A stretch of DNA of 64,000 bases from Cellulomonas denverensis (GTDB lineage: Bacteria; Actinomycetota; Actinomycetes; Actinomycetales; Cellulomonadaceae): positions 1 through 64,000 of the forward strand of contig NZ_JAAXOX010000008.1 of NCBI RefSeq assembly GCF_012396125.1. The letters are read 5' to 3'. Each line of letters begins with the position of its first letter. Position 1 is the stretch's first letter. Shown here piece after piece: positions 45,444-54,669 of this stretch. A model generated the notes under the pieces. The model was not told the DNA's origin. It saw only the letters and a list, made by a program, of their open reading frames with translations, and did no database searches. A program made the position numbers and the translations under genes.

Positions 45444-45500
45444 CGAGATTGCACGAATGCACGCCTCCCGTCCCCGGAAGCGTGCATTCGTGCAACCTCG
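45444..45500. repeat. Large hairpin, REP-like palindrome
   Basis: Arms of 21 bp (45444-45464 and 45480-45500) pair with one mismatch, including a perfect 16-bp core (TTGCACGAATGCACGC), around a 15-nt loop. The arms are less GC-rich than the genes around them. It sits between the znuB 3' end and the DedA-like gene start and could terminate the zinc operon, but its length and distinct base composition resemble a dispersed REP/MITE-like repeat. Confidence 0.7.
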
Positions 45501-45550
45501 AGCAGGTAGCAGGCGTTGACGGGCAGTGAGCAGGTGGTGCGGCCGCGCGC

Positions 45551-46474
45551 TCAGTGGCTGTGCGCGAGGTCCACGTCGTCCGGCAGCTCAGGGTGCGGGT
45601 CGCGGGCGAGGGCGGCGGCGCGGCGGCGGGCGAACAGCGGTCGCAGCACGGCGGTCCCGGCGTAGAGCGCGATCGCCAGCAGCACGATCGTCGCCCCGGG
45701 CGGGTAGTCCTCCCAGTAGGTGATGGACAGCCCGACCACGCTGACCGCGACGCCGATCGCGCTCGCCACCGCCATGGTGCGGGTGAACGACCCGGCGAAC
45801 AGCTGGGCCACCGCCACCGGCACGATCATCAGCGCGGAGACCAGCAGCAGGCCGACCACCCGCATCGCCACCGTCACGGTCAGTGCGGACATCACCGCGA
45901 CCACCATGTTGAGCGCGGTCACCGGCAGGCCGGAGCCCCGGGCGAACTCCTCGTCGTGGCTGACCGCGAACAGCGCCTGCCGCAGGCCGAGCCCGACCAG
46001 CAGCACCCCGGCGGCCAGGGCGACCGTCCACCACAGGTCCTGGGTGGTGACGGTGGCGATCGAGCCGAACAGGTAGCTCATCAGGTTGGCGTTGGTACCA
46101 CCGGCCACCTTGATCAGCAGCACACCACCGGCGATGCCGCCGTAGAACAGCAGCGCGAGCGCCAGGTCACCGGAGGTGCGGCCCCGGGCGCGCACCCACT
46201 CGATGATCACCGAGCCGATCACGGCGGCGACCACCGCGCCGGGGATGGCCAGGGTGTCGGCCGGGCTGAGTGCGGCCCAGGAGCCGACCAGCCAGCCCAT
46301 CGCGACCCCGGTCAGGGCGACGTGGCCGATCCCGTCGCCCATCAGGGCCAACCGGCGCTGGACCAGGAAGGTGCCGACCACCGGTGCGGCGGCGCCGACC
46401 AGGACGGCGGCGATCAGGGCCCGCTGCATCAGCGGGGAGCTGAGCATGTCGCCCAGCGTGCCGATCCAGCTCAC
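45551..46474 (-). CDS. znuB: Zinc/manganese ABC transporter permease (ZnuB type)
   Basis: 307 residues with eight or more hydrophobic segments of the ABC-3 family. LVQRRLALMGDGIGHVALTGVA carries the conserved DxxxHxALtG signature and FGSIATVTTQDLWW follows. It forms the membrane channel with the ATPase and binding protein encoded upstream. The C-terminus is His/Asp-tagged (LPDDVDLAHSH), which may be a metal-sensing or binding end. Overlaps the znuC stop (ATGA). Probably Zur-controlled. Confidence 0.92.
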   Translation of the reverse strand: MSWIGTLGDMLSSPLMQRALIAAVLVGAAAPVVGTFLVQRRLALMGDGIGHVALTGVAMGWLVGSWAALSPADTLAIPGAVVAAVIGSVIIEWVRARGRTSGDLALALLFYGGIAGGVLLIKVAGGTNANLMSYLFGSIATVTTQDLWWTVALAAGVLLVGLGLRQALFAVSHDEEFARGSGLPVTALNMVVAVMSALTVTVAMRVVGLLLVSALMIVPVAVAQLFAGSFTRTMAVASAIGVAVSVVGLSITYWEDYPPGATIVLLAIALYAGTAVLRPLFARRRAAALARDPHPELPDDVDLAHSH

Positions 46475-47274
46475 GGCAGCACCTCCATGGACAGGCCGGT
46501 GCCGGACTCCGGGAGCGGGTCGGCATGCGGGTGGGTGTGGTCGTGACCGGGTTCGGCGTGCTCGCCGCGCGGGGTGGGCGGAGGGCCGTCGTGCACCACC
46601 CGGCCGTGCCGCAGCACCACCGCCCGGTCGATCAGGGTGGTGAAGGAGCCGATCTCGTGCAGGATCACCAGCACCGAGGTGCCGGCGTCGTGCAGTCGGT
46701 GCACGGTGTCCACGAAGGTCTGCTGGGTGGGCAGGTCGATGCCGGAGGTGGGCTCGTCCAGCACCAGGAGCTCGGGGTCGCGGACCATCGCCCGGGCGAT
46801 CAGCACCCGCTGCTGCTGGCCGCCGGACATCTCCAGCACTGAGCGCTTGGCCAGGGCGGACATCCCGACCTCGTCCAGGGCGGCCAGGGCGAGCCGGTGC
46901 GCACCGCGCGGGGGGCGCAGCCGGCGGCCGTACACCAGCCCGGAGGTGACGACCTCCAGGGCGGTCGCGGGCACGCCGCCACCGGCGGGTAGTCGCTGCG
47001 GCACGTAGCCGACCCGGGCCCAGGGCACCGACGGTCCGAGCGGCCGGCCGAGCAGGTCGACCCGGCCAGCGGTGTGCGGGGTGATGCCGAGCACGGAGCG
47101 CACCAGGGTCGACTTGCCGGAGCCGTTCGCGCCGAGCAGGGCGACCACCTCCCCGGCGCCGACGGTCAGGTCGACGCCGAACAGGATCTGCTGGCCGCCC
47201 AGGTGGACGTCGAGGCCCTGGACCCGGACGGCGGGGGCGCGCACGGCGTCCGCGGATTCACAGTTCACGAGCAC
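46471..47274 (-). CDS. znuC: Zinc/manganese ABC transporter ATPase (ZnuC type)
   Basis: 267 residues from a GTG that overlaps the znuA 3' end by 10 bp. Walker A LLGANGSGKSTL, signature MSGGQQQRVLIARA, Walker B LLVLDEPTSG and the switch His in LHEIG are all present. The C-terminal extension is His-rich (GHDHTHPHAD), as in many zinc-specific systems. It energises uptake with the permease downstream. Confidence 0.94.
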   Translation of the reverse strand: MLVNCESADAVRAPAVRVQGLDVHLGGQQILFGVDLTVGAGEVVALLGANGSGKSTLVRSVLGITPHTAGRVDLLGRPLGPSVPWARVGYVPQRLPAGGGVPATALEVVTSGLVYGRRLRPPRGAHRLALAALDEVGMSALAKRSVLEMSGGQQQRVLIARAMVRDPELLVLDEPTSGIDLPTQQTFVDTVHRLHDAGTSVLVILHEIGSFTTLIDRAVVLRHGRVVHDGPPPTPRGEHAEPGHDHTHPHADPLPESGTGLSMEVLP

Positions 47275-48200
47275 GACAATGCCGTGCGCAGCGCCTCGAG
47301 GTTCGCATCCGCGATCGACAGGTAGTCCTGCGTGTCGTCGTTGAGACCCTCCAACGGGTCCAGCACCGCGGTGGTGACGCCGAGCTCGTCGGCCAGGGTC
47401 TCGGCGACCTTGGGGCTGGCCAGGGTCTCGAAGAAGATCGTGCTCACGCCCTGGTCCTGCACGAGCTGGGAGATCTCGCGCAGCCGGGCGGGGGAGGGCT
47501 CGGCCTCCGGGTCGACGCCGGAGATGCCGACCTGCTCCAGGTCGTACTGCTCGGCCAGGTAGCCGAAGGCCTCGTGGGTGGTGACGATGGTGCGCTCGGC
47601 GCAGGTGGCCAGGCCCTCGGTGTAGCGCTGGTCCAGGTCGGCCATCGACTCGGCGAAGGCCGCGGCGTTGGCGGTGAAGTCGTCGGCGTGGTCGGGGTCG
47701 ATCTCCCCGAGCGCGGCGGCCACGTCGTCGGCGACCTGCGGCAGCAGGGTGGGGTTCAGCCAGAAGTGCGGGTCCTCGCTGCCGTGGTCGTGACCGTCCT
47801 CGTCCTCGTCCTCGGTGTGCTCGGCGGCGTGCAGCGTCACGTCGTCGGCGGCGTCGATCACGTGCGACGGCGGGTTGGCGGCCACCGCCTCGTCGACGGA
47901 GGCCTGGAAGTCGGAGAGGTACACCACCAGGTCGGCGCGGCCGAGCTGGTCGACCTGGGACGGCGACAGCTCCAGGTCGTGCGGCTCCGCGCCGGGCGGG
48001 GTCAGGGAGGACACCGTCACATGCTCGCCGCCGACCTGCTCGGCGATGTACTGCAGCGGGTAGAACGACGCCAGCACCGCCACCCCGTCGCCGGAGTCGC
48101 CACTGCCACCGCCGCCGTCGCCCGAGGAGCAGGCGGACAGGGCCAGGCCGGTGACGGCGAGGCCCGCGGTGAGCAGCAGGCTACGACGGGGGGTTCTCAT
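47265..48200 (-). CDS. znuA: Zinc-binding lipoprotein (ZnuA type)
   Basis: 311 residues from the ATG at 48200. The signal peptide ends in lipobox LSAC. The cluster A-I metal-binding fold is shown by SFYPLQYIAEQVGG, PPGAEPHDLELSPSQ (metal His) and the acidic/His loop HTEDEDEDGHDHGSEDPHFWLNP-type region, typical of zinc-specific proteins. THEAFGYLAEQYDL follows with a second His. The ATG at 48215 is rejected because it lies inside the promoter; the -10 GAGAAT (48208-48213, minus strand) ends 7 nt before 48200. First gene of the Zn operon. Confidence 0.95.
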   Translation of the reverse strand: MRTPRRSLLLTAGLAVTGLALSACSSGDGGGGSGDSGDGVAVLASFYPLQYIAEQVGGEHVTVSSLTPPGAEPHDLELSPSQVDQLGRADLVVYLSDFQASVDEAVAANPPSHVIDAADDVTLHAAEHTEDEDEDGHDHGSEDPHFWLNPTLLPQVADDVAAALGEIDPDHADDFTANAAAFAESMADLDQRYTEGLATCAERTIVTTHEAFGYLAEQYDLEQVGISGVDPEAEPSPARLREISQLVQDQGVSTIFFETLASPKVAETLADELGVTTAVLDPLEGLNDDTQDYLSIADANLEALRTALSCS

Positions 48201-48235
48201 GACATCGATTCTCATCTAGTTGAGAATCGGTGTCA
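48200..48235 (-). promoter_or_regulatory. Double Zur-like box over the znuA promoter
   Basis: Two 15-mers, TGACATCGATTCTCA (48200-48214) and TGAGAATCGGTGTCA (48221-48235), each keep TGA...TCA ends and are inverted copies of each other with one mismatch. They cover a minus-strand TTGACA (48231-48236), a 17-nt spacer and GAGAAT. Zur with zinc would therefore block the promoter directly. Fur-family binding is inferred from pattern and gene context. Confidence 0.75.
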
Positions 48236-48327
48236 AAACGCGGGGTGGCGGTGCCGGGTAGCCTGAGCGGGAACTTCCCCGGGTCAGCCAGACGCGGGGT
48301 CCTCGGCCCTCCAGGAGCGCAGCAACC

Positions 48328-49713
48328 GTGGCAGCACCGTCCCGTCTCGATTCCGTCATCTCCCTCGCCAAGCGCCGGGGCTTCGTGTTCCAGAGCGGGG
48401 AGATCTACGGCGGATCCCGCTCGGCCTGGGACTACGGGCCGCTGGGTGTGGAGCTGAAGGAGAACATCAAGCGGCAGTGGTGGCGGACCGTCGTGCAGGG
48501 CCGCGACGACGTGGTCGGCCTGGACTCCGCGGTGATCCTGCCCCGCCAGGTGTGGGTGGCCTCCGGTCACGTCGGCGTCTTCACCGACCCGCTGACCGAG
48601 TGCCTGTCCTGCCACAAGCGGTTCCGCGAGGACCAGATGATCGAGGAGTTCGAGGAGAAGAAGGGCCGCGCCCCCGAGGGTGGCCTGGCCGAGATCGCCT
48701 GCCCGAACTGCGGCACCCGCGGCCAGTGGACCGAGCCGCGCGACTTCAACATGATGCTCAAGACCTACCTCGGCCCGGTCGAGGACGAGTCGGGGCTGCA
48801 CTACCTGCGCCCGGAGACCGCGCAGGGCATCTTCGTGAACTTCGCCAATGTGCTGACCACCGCGCGCAAGAAGCCGCCGTTCGGCATCGGCCAGATCGGC
48901 AAGTCCTTCCGCAACGAGATCACCCCCGGCAACTTCATCTTCCGGACCCGTGAGTTCGAGCAGATGGAGATGGAGTTCTTCGTCGAGCCGGGCACCGACG
49001 AGCAGTGGCACCAGTACTGGATCGACGCCCGCACCGACTGGTACGTCGACCTCGGCCTGTCCCGGGAGAACCTGCGGCACTACGAGCACCCGGCGGAGAA
49101 GCTGTCGCACTACTCCAAGCGCACGGTGGACATCGAGTACCGGTTCGGCTTCAGCGGCTCGGAGTGGGGCGAGCTGGAGGGCATCGCCAACCGGACCGAC
49201 TTCGACCTGAGCACGCACACCGAGCACTCCGGTCAGGACCTGTCCTACTTCGACCAGACCAAGAACGAGCGCTGGGTGCCCTACGTCATCGAGCCGGCCG
49301 CCGGCCTGACCCGGTCGCTGATGGCCTTCCTGATCGAGGCCTACCACGAGGACGAGGCGCCGAATGCCAAGGGCGGCGTGGACAAGCGCGTCGTGCTGCG
49401 GCTCGACCCCCGCCTGGCGCCGGTCAAGGCCGCGGTGCTGCCGCTGTCCCGCAACGAGCAGCTGTCCCCGGTGGCCCGTGAGCTGGCCGCCGAGCTGCGC
49501 AAGAACTGGAACGTCGACTTCGACGACGCGGGCGCGATCGGCCGGCGCTACCGCCGCCAGGACGAGATCGGCACCCCGTTCTGCATCACGGTGGACTTCG
49601 ACAGCCTGGAGGACAAGGCGGTCACGATCCGGCACCGCGACGACATGACGCAGGAGCGGGTCCCGCTGGACCAGGTGGTGTCCTACCTGGCGGCCCGGCT
49701 GATCGGGGCCTGA
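48328..49713 (+). CDS. glyS: Glycyl-tRNA synthetase, dimeric class II
   Basis: 461 residues from a GTG with CCAGGAG upstream. [19 protein letters not shown] begins motif 1, and motifs 2 and 3 are seen in [10 protein letters not shown] and [13 protein letters not shown]. The anticodon-binding domain starts at about 365. A Cys4 insert (CLSCHKR ... CPNCGTR) should bind zinc. It is the eukaryote-like alpha2 type. It charges tRNA-Gly in the cytoplasm. It diverges from znuA, with 127 nt between the two starts; no T-box is seen in that short gap. Confidence 0.96.
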   Translation: MAAPSRLDSVISLAKRRGFVFQSGEIYGGSRSAWDYGPLGVELKENIKRQWWRTVVQGRDDVVGLDSAVILPRQVWVASGHVGVFTDPLTECLSCHKRFREDQMIEEFEEKKGRAPEGGLAEIACPNCGTRGQWTEPRDFNMMLKTYLGPVEDESGLHYLRPETAQGIFVNFANVLTTARKKPPFGIGQIGKSFRNEITPGNFIFRTREFEQMEMEFFVEPGTDEQWHQYWIDARTDWYVDLGLSRENLRHYEHPAEKLSHYSKRTVDIEYRFGFSGSEWGELEGIANRTDFDLSTHTEHSGQDLSYFDQTKNERWVPYVIEPAAGLTRSLMAFLIEAYHEDEAPNAKGGVDKRVVLRLDPRLAPVKAAVLPLSRNEQLSPVARELAAELRKNWNVDFDDAGAIGRRYRRQDEIGTPFCITVDFDSLEDKAVTIRHRDDMTQERVPLDQVVSYLAARLIGA

Positions 49714-49791
49714 CCCCTGGCACGGTTCTGGCGGTCCGGTCCCCGGGAGGAATCCCCGGGGGCCGGGCCGTCGCCGTCTCCGGAGCCCGCG

Positions 49792-50934
49792 GTGACCGGG
49801 CACTCACACGCCGGCGCCGCGCTGCCGGTGGCCGTCGGGGTCCGGGCCCGGGCGCTGGTGTACGGGCTGCTGCTGGTGGCGCTGGTGGTCACCGTGATCG
49901 GCCTGGTCGTGCTGTGGCCGCGCGGTGAGCTGCCGGTGCTGCAGACCGCGCCGGACGGGGCGAGCTACCAGCAGATGACGGTCACCGCCGTCGACCCCGA
50001 GGCGGCCGAGTCGACGATCACCGCCGAGGACGCCGCCGGTGAGCCGGTCACCGTGCAACTCGGCGCGGAGTACCTGGACGTGCTGGCGCCCGGCGACCAG
50101 ATCCGCGTGCTGGTGCTCGACCCGGACCTGACCGGTGGTACGCCGACCGCGATCTTCGTCGACCTGGTCCGCGGGCCGCCGATGCTGGCGATGGCGCTCG
50201 TTCTCGGCCTGCTGGTGCTGGTGGTCGCCCGATGGCGTGGTCTGGGTGCGCTGGCCGGGCTGGCGGTGTCGGTGGTCGGGGTGCTCTGGTTCACCGTGCC
50301 CGCGCTGGCCGAGGGGCGGTCGGCGCTCGGGGTGGCGCTGGTGACGTCGGCGGCGCTGATGTTCGTGCTGCTGTACCTGGCGCACGGGGTGTCGCTGCGT
50401 ACCTCCACCGCCCTGCTCGGCACCCTGGGCGGTCTGCTGGCGACCGGCCTGCTCGCCACCTGGGCCACCGGCGCCGCGCACCTGAACGGACTCAGTGGGG
50501 AGAACGCGCTCGACCTGCGCCAGCTCGCCCCGGAGGCCGGTCTGCGCGGCGTCCTGCTGTGCGGCATCGTGCTGGCCGGGCTCGGGGTGCTGAACGACGT
50601 GACGATCACCCAGGCGTCGGCGGTCTGGGAGATGCGGGCACTGTCGCCGGCCGCGGGCCGCTGGGAGCTGTTCCGCGGCGGGATGCGGGTCGGCCGGGAC
50701 CACATCGCGTCCACGGTGTACACGGTGGCCTTCGCCTACCTGGGCGCCGCGCTGCCGCTGGTGATGCTGGTGGCGATGTCGGACCGGACGCTGCTGGACA
50801 GCCTGACCAGCGGGGAGATCGCCGAGGAGGTGGTCCGGACGCTGGTCGGCTCGATCGGCCTGGTGCTGGCGATCCCGCTGACCACCGCGGTGGCCGCCCT
50901 GCTGGTGCCCGGCCCGGTCGCCGCCGACGAGTGA
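49792..50934 (+). CDS. YibE/F-like membrane protein with N-terminal GHSH
   Basis: 380 residues from a GTG. About eight hydrophobic segments follow a TGHSHAG start. An extracytoplasmic beta domain (QMTVTAVDPEAAESTITAEDA) lies after the first. The family core is STALLGTLGGLLATG, LNDVTITQASAVWEMRAL and FRGGMRVGRDHIASTVYTVAFAYLGAALPL, conserved almost word for word in the convergent gene at 50942. YibE/F proteins have no established activity. The two genes end 7 nt apart. Confidence 0.85.
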   Translation: MTGHSHAGAALPVAVGVRARALVYGLLLVALVVTVIGLVVLWPRGELPVLQTAPDGASYQQMTVTAVDPEAAESTITAEDAAGEPVTVQLGAEYLDVLAPGDQIRVLVLDPDLTGGTPTAIFVDLVRGPPMLAMALVLGLLVLVVARWRGLGALAGLAVSVVGVLWFTVPALAEGRSALGVALVTSAALMFVLLYLAHGVSLRTSTALLGTLGGLLATGLLATWATGAAHLNGLSGENALDLRQLAPEAGLRGVLLCGIVLAGLGVLNDVTITQASAVWEMRALSPAAGRWELFRGGMRVGRDHIASTVYTVAFAYLGAALPLVMLVAMSDRTLLDSLTSGEIAEEVVRTLVGSIGLVLAIPLTTAVAALLVPGPVAADE

Positions 50935-50941
50935 CGGGCGA

Positions 50942-52195
50942 TCAGGGCGCAGCGGGTCGCGCGGGCTCCACCGCGTGCGTATGCCCGTGCGCCCGGTCCC
51001 GGTGCCGCCCCGCGCCGGCCGCCCCCGGCACCGCCGCCACCACCGCCGCGATCAGGGTGGTCAGCGGCACCGCCAGCACCAGCCCGATCGACGACACGCA
51101 GGTCCGCACGATCTCCTCGGCGAACTCGCCGCTGGTCAGCGTGCTCCACAGCGGCAGGTCGTAGAGCTGGAGCAACAGCAGCACCGGCAGTGCGGCGCCG
51201 GAGTAGGCGAAGGCGATGGTGTACACCGTCGAGGCGATGTGGTCCCGGCCGATCCGCATCCCGCCGCGGAACAGCTCCGGCCAGCTCGCCCCGGGCGCCG
51301 CGGTGCGCAGCTCCCACACCGCCGACGCCTGGGTGATCGTCACGTCGTTCAGCACCCCGAGCCCGGCCAGCACCAGTCCGCACAGGAAGATCCCGCGCAG
51401 CGAGGTCGCGCCCGAGTCGCCGAGCAGCTGCGCCAGCCGGTAGGTGTCCTCGCTGCTGGCGTTGTTCAGCCGGGCCCACTGGGCGGCGGCCGTGCCCAGT
51501 CCGGCTGTGAGCGCCAGACCGGCCAGCGTGCCCAGCAGGGCGGTGGAGGTGCGCAGCGACATCCCGTGCGCAAGGTACAGCACCGCGGTCATGATCACCG
51601 TGGCGGCGCACAGCGCGACCAGCATCGCGGGCCGGTCCGCCCGCAGCGCCGGGAGGACGTAGAACCCGATGGTCGCGAAGGACAGCACCAACCCGAGCAG
51701 CGCCCGTGCGCCACGGGCCCGGGCGACCAGCACCACCACCAGGGCGAAGGCCAGTGCGATCGTGACCAGCGGCAGCCCGCGCTCGTAGTCCCGCCAGGCC
51801 CACACCTCCTGCCCGGTGTCGGTGCCCGGGTAGTGCTCCAGCACGATCCGGGTGCCCGGGGTGAGATCGCCGTCGGTGGCCGCGGGCGGCGCCCAGAGCT
51901 CCACCGACTCACCGGCCCGCGCCCCGCTGGTCACCTCGGCGGTCACCCGCAGGCAGGTCACGGTCTCCGGGATGGTGCCGTCCGCCAGCCGGTCCTCGCT
52001 GGTGCCCTGGCAGCTACGTTCCTGCACCGCGGTGACCCGGGCGGAGGGGTACTCCACCTCGACCTCGCTGAGCGTGCGGCCACCGGAGCGGGTGCTGCCG
52101 TCCGGCCAGGTGAGCAGGATGCCGATCCCGGCGGCCAGCACCAGCGGCACCAGGACGGCGGCGACGATCAGCCGGGCGCGGCGGGCGGGAGACAC
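50942..52195 (-). CDS. YibE/F-like membrane protein with C-terminal His-rich tail
   Basis: 417 residues from a GTG at 52195. It shares with the neighbouring gene the core STALLGTLAGLALTAG, LNDVTITQASAVWELRTA and FRGGMRIGRDHIASTVYTIAFAYSGAALP, so the two are paralogues in tail-to-tail order. An extra outside domain with a Cys pair (ERSCQGT ... VTCLRV) follows the first helix. The C-terminus ends with His residues (HRDRAHGHTHAVEP), a candidate metal-binding tail. An upstream start would enter the dusB promoter region. Function unknown. Confidence 0.83.
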   Translation of the reverse strand: MSPARRARLIVAAVLVPLVLAAGIGILLTWPDGSTRSGGRTLSEVEVEYPSARVTAVQERSCQGTSEDRLADGTIPETVTCLRVTAEVTSGARAGESVELWAPPAATDGDLTPGTRIVLEHYPGTDTGQEVWAWRDYERGLPLVTIALAFALVVVLVARARGARALLGLVLSFATIGFYVLPALRADRPAMLVALCAATVIMTAVLYLAHGMSLRTSTALLGTLAGLALTAGLGTAAAQWARLNNASSEDTYRLAQLLGDSGATSLRGIFLCGLVLAGLGVLNDVTITQASAVWELRTAAPGASWPELFRGGMRIGRDHIASTVYTIAFAYSGAALPVLLLLQLYDLPLWSTLTSGEFAEEIVRTCVSSIGLVLAVPLTTLIAAVVAAVPGAAGAGRHRDRAHGHTHAVEPARPAAP

Positions 52196-52271
52196 GCCGC
52201 CGATTGTGCCGTCCCGGGCGGCCGAAGTCCCGGATGACGCGGACGGTGCGCGGGGGAGCGACAATGGAACG

Positions 52272-53438
52272 GTGAGCGCACCGACCACCACCCCCGTGCT
52301 GCCCCCGCTGCGGATCGGCCCGCTGACCATCGACACCCCGGTGGAGCTGGCCCCGATGGCCGGGGTGACCAACGCGGCGTTCCGGCGGCTGTGCCGGGAG
52401 GCGGGCTCCGGGCTGTACGTGGCCGAGATGGTCACCAGCCGGGCCCTGGTCGAGCGCACCCCGGAGTCGATGCGGATCATCGAGCACGACCCGAGCGAGC
52501 GCCCCCGGTCGGTGCAGGTCTACGGCGTCGACCCCGCGACGGTCGGCGCCGCGGTGCACCTGATCGCCTCGGAGGACCGGGCCGACCACATCGACCTGAA
52601 CTTCGGCTGTCCGGCCCCGAAGGTCACCCGGCGCGGCGGTGGCGCGGTGCTGCCCTGGAAGAGCGAGCTGTTCCGCGGCATCCTCACCGCCGCGGTCGCC
52701 GCCGCCCGCCCCTACGGCGTGCCGGTGACGGTGAAGATGCGCAAGGGCATCGACGACGACCACCTGACCTACCTGGAGGCCGGGCTGGTCGCCCAGGACC
52801 TCGGGGTCGCCGCGGTGGCCCTGCACGGCCGGACCGCCGCCCAGCACTACTCCGGCCAGGCGGACTGGGAGGCGATCGCCCGGCTCAAGGAGGCGGTCAC
52901 CGACATCCCGGTGCTCGGCAATGGCGACATCTGGTCCGCGGAGGACGCGCTGGAGATGGTCCGGCAGACCGGCTGCGACGGGGTGGTGGTCGGCCGCGGC
53001 TGCCAGGGCCGCCCCTGGCTGTTCGCCGACCTGCAGGCCGCGTTCAACGGCTCGGACGTCCGGATCCGCCCGGGGCTGCGCGAGGTGGCGTTGACCATCC
53101 GGCGACACGGGGAGCTGATGGTCGAGCACTTCGGCGAGGAGCTGAAGGCGATGCGCGAGCTGCGCAAGCACATGGCCTGGTACTTCAAGGGGTACCCGGT
53201 CGGCGGCGCGCAGCGCCAGGCGCTGGCGATGGTCTCGACGATGGCGGAGCTGGACGACCTGCTCGGCGCCCTCGACCTGGACCAGCCCTACCCGGGTGAG
53301 GCGGCCGAGGGCCAGCGCGGCCGGGCGGGCTCGCCCAAGCGGCCGGTGCTGCCCGAGGGGTGGCTGGACTCCCGCGAACTGTCCGACGACTTCCGGCGCC
53401 AGCTGCACGAGGCCGAACTGTCCATCTCCGGCGGCTGA
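52272..53438 (+). CDS. dusB: tRNA-dihydrouridine synthase (DusB type)
   Basis: 388 residues from a GTG with a GACAAT -10-like box 6 nt upstream. Flavin-barrel motifs: LAPMAGVTNAAFRRLC, DLNFGCPAPKVTRRGGGA (catalytic Cys), HGRTAAQHYSG and VLGNGDIWSAEDA, then GVVVGRGCQGRPWLF. It reduces uridines in tRNA D-loops with FMN and NADPH. The C-terminal extension of about 70 residues (PYPGEAAEGQRGRAG) is Gly/Arg-rich before a final helical part. Divergent from the YibE/F-like gene. Confidence 0.94.
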   Translation: MSAPTTTPVLPPLRIGPLTIDTPVELAPMAGVTNAAFRRLCREAGSGLYVAEMVTSRALVERTPESMRIIEHDPSERPRSVQVYGVDPATVGAAVHLIASEDRADHIDLNFGCPAPKVTRRGGGAVLPWKSELFRGILTAAVAAARPYGVPVTVKMRKGIDDDHLTYLEAGLVAQDLGVAAVALHGRTAAQHYSGQADWEAIARLKEAVTDIPVLGNGDIWSAEDALEMVRQTGCDGVVVGRGCQGRPWLFADLQAAFNGSDVRIRPGLREVALTIRRHGELMVEHFGEELKAMRELRKHMAWYFKGYPVGGAQRQALAMVSTMAELDDLLGALDLDQPYPGEAAEGQRGRAGSPKRPVLPEGWLDSRELSDDFRRQLHEAELSISGG

Positions 53439-53444
53439 TTCAGC

Positions 53445-53639
53445 TCACGCGCAGGTGAACAGGCTCTCGTTGATGGTGGCGGTCCAGGTGTCCGTCGTGG
53501 TCATCTGATCCATCAGCGCGGCGGCCGCCGCCGGGTCGTCGCCGGCCGCTGCGGCCTCGTCGGCCGCGTCGCAGGCCGAGATCCCGAGGGCGACGGCGGC
53601 CAGGCTCAGGGTCACGGCGAGCAGGCGGTTCACGAGCAC
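53445..53639 (-). CDS. Small putative lipoprotein
   Basis: About 64 residues. A short basic start (NRLLAV) and hydrophobic stretch lead to lipobox GISAC, then an acidic/Ala-rich region and TWTATINESLFTCA with a final Cys. GTG starts at 53639 or 53633 are both possible and neither has a strong ribosome-binding site. It converges with dusB. No family is recognised; the lipobox suggests a surface-attached product. Confidence 0.5.
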   Translation of the reverse strand: MLVNRLLAVTLSLAAVALGISACDAADEAAAAGDDPAAAAALMDQMTTTDTWTATINESLFTCA

Positions 53640-53761
53640 GGCGGGTCGCTTTCGTGGGCGGGAGCGCGGACCCGAGCACGCTAGACAGCCGGGCCGCACC
53701 CCTAGGCGCGGAACTCCGGTCCTGTGCGGCGGGTGAGTGGCGTACCTGAGTGACCGCCCGC

Positions 53762-54664
53762 TCAGACCCGGCGGACCGCCACCGCCCGTGCTGCATCGGC
53801 GATCCCGGCGGATGTCACCCCGGGTGCGCCCAGGTCCGGGCCGGACACCGCCGCCGCCCCCGCCGCGGCGCCCCGGGCCAGGGCGGTGGCGGTGTCGGTC
53901 CCGTCCCGGAGGGCGGCGAGCAGTCCGGCCAGGAACGCGTCGCCGGCACCGTTGCTGTCCACCGGGTCGGCGGGCGCGGCCCCGACCTCCCACAGTCCGT
54001 CGGCGTCGCAGGCGAGCGCCCCGGCGGCGCCCCGGGTGCACACCGCGAGCGTGCAGCCCCGAGCCACCCGGTCCCGCAGGTAGCCGGCGGGGTCGGCCAG
54101 CCGGTCGGCGCTGGCCAGCAGCAGGTCGGCGGTGTCCGCCCAGCTGCGCTGGAACGCGGCCTGCCCGTCGTCGTCGTGCACGTCGCAGACCAGCAGCGTG
54201 CCGGCGGCCCGGGCGACCGGCAGCAGCGGGGCGGTCCAGGCGGCGAGGTCGGCGACCAGCGCCCCGGCCGCGGCGATCTGCTCCGGGGTCGGCCCGGCGC
54301 CCGGGGCCGGTTCGGGCAGCTCCAGGTAGACCGACAGCCGGCCGCCGTCGTCGGACATCAGGTTGAGGTGCTGTTCACTGCGCCCGTCCACCGCGGGCCA
54401 GGTGGTGAGGTCGATCCCGGGCAGGGCGGCCCGGATCCGATCGGCGGCCTGGTCCCGGCCGAGCACCGTGTGCAGCCGGACCGGCACCCCGAGCGCGGCC
54501 AGGGTGACCGCCTTGCCCGCCGAGGTGCCGCCCAGTCCGGCCCGGTGACCGGAGGCGAAGATCGTCTGCGACCCACCGGAGGGCAACTGCGCCACCCGGA
54601 CCAGGGTGTTCCACGACGCGGGGCCGGCGACGATCACGTCACCGGCCCCGCCCCAGGGAGTCAT
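53762..54664 (-). CDS. PfkB-family sugar kinase
   Basis: 300 residues from the ATG at 54664, only 5 nt after the alpha-glucosidase stop. The second PfkB signature DPVDSNGAGDAFLAGLLAA has the catalytic Asp, and the Gly-rich N-terminus (GLGGTSAGKAVTLAALG) is the substrate side. Members phosphorylate fructose, ribose, tagatose phosphate or nucleosides. Coupling with an alpha-glucosidase points to a monosaccharide such as fructose released from a glucoside; this is inference. Confidence 0.88.
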   Translation of the reverse strand: MTPWGGAGDVIVAGPASWNTLVRVAQLPSGGSQTIFASGHRAGLGGTSAGKAVTLAALGVPVRLHTVLGRDQAADRIRAALPGIDLTTWPAVDGRSEQHLNLMSDDGGRLSVYLELPEPAPGAGPTPEQIAAAGALVADLAAWTAPLLPVARAAGTLLVCDVHDDDGQAAFQRSWADTADLLLASADRLADPAGYLRDRVARGCTLAVCTRGAAGALACDADGLWEVGAAPADPVDSNGAGDAFLAGLLAALRDGTDTATALARGAAAGAAAVSGPDLGAPGVTSAGIADAARAVAVRRV

Positions 54665-54669
54665 TGCGG

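Noticed and set aside
48236..48327. Possible T-box leader for glyS
   Set aside because: Only about 90 nt are available, with no specifier stem or antiterminator-like sequence.
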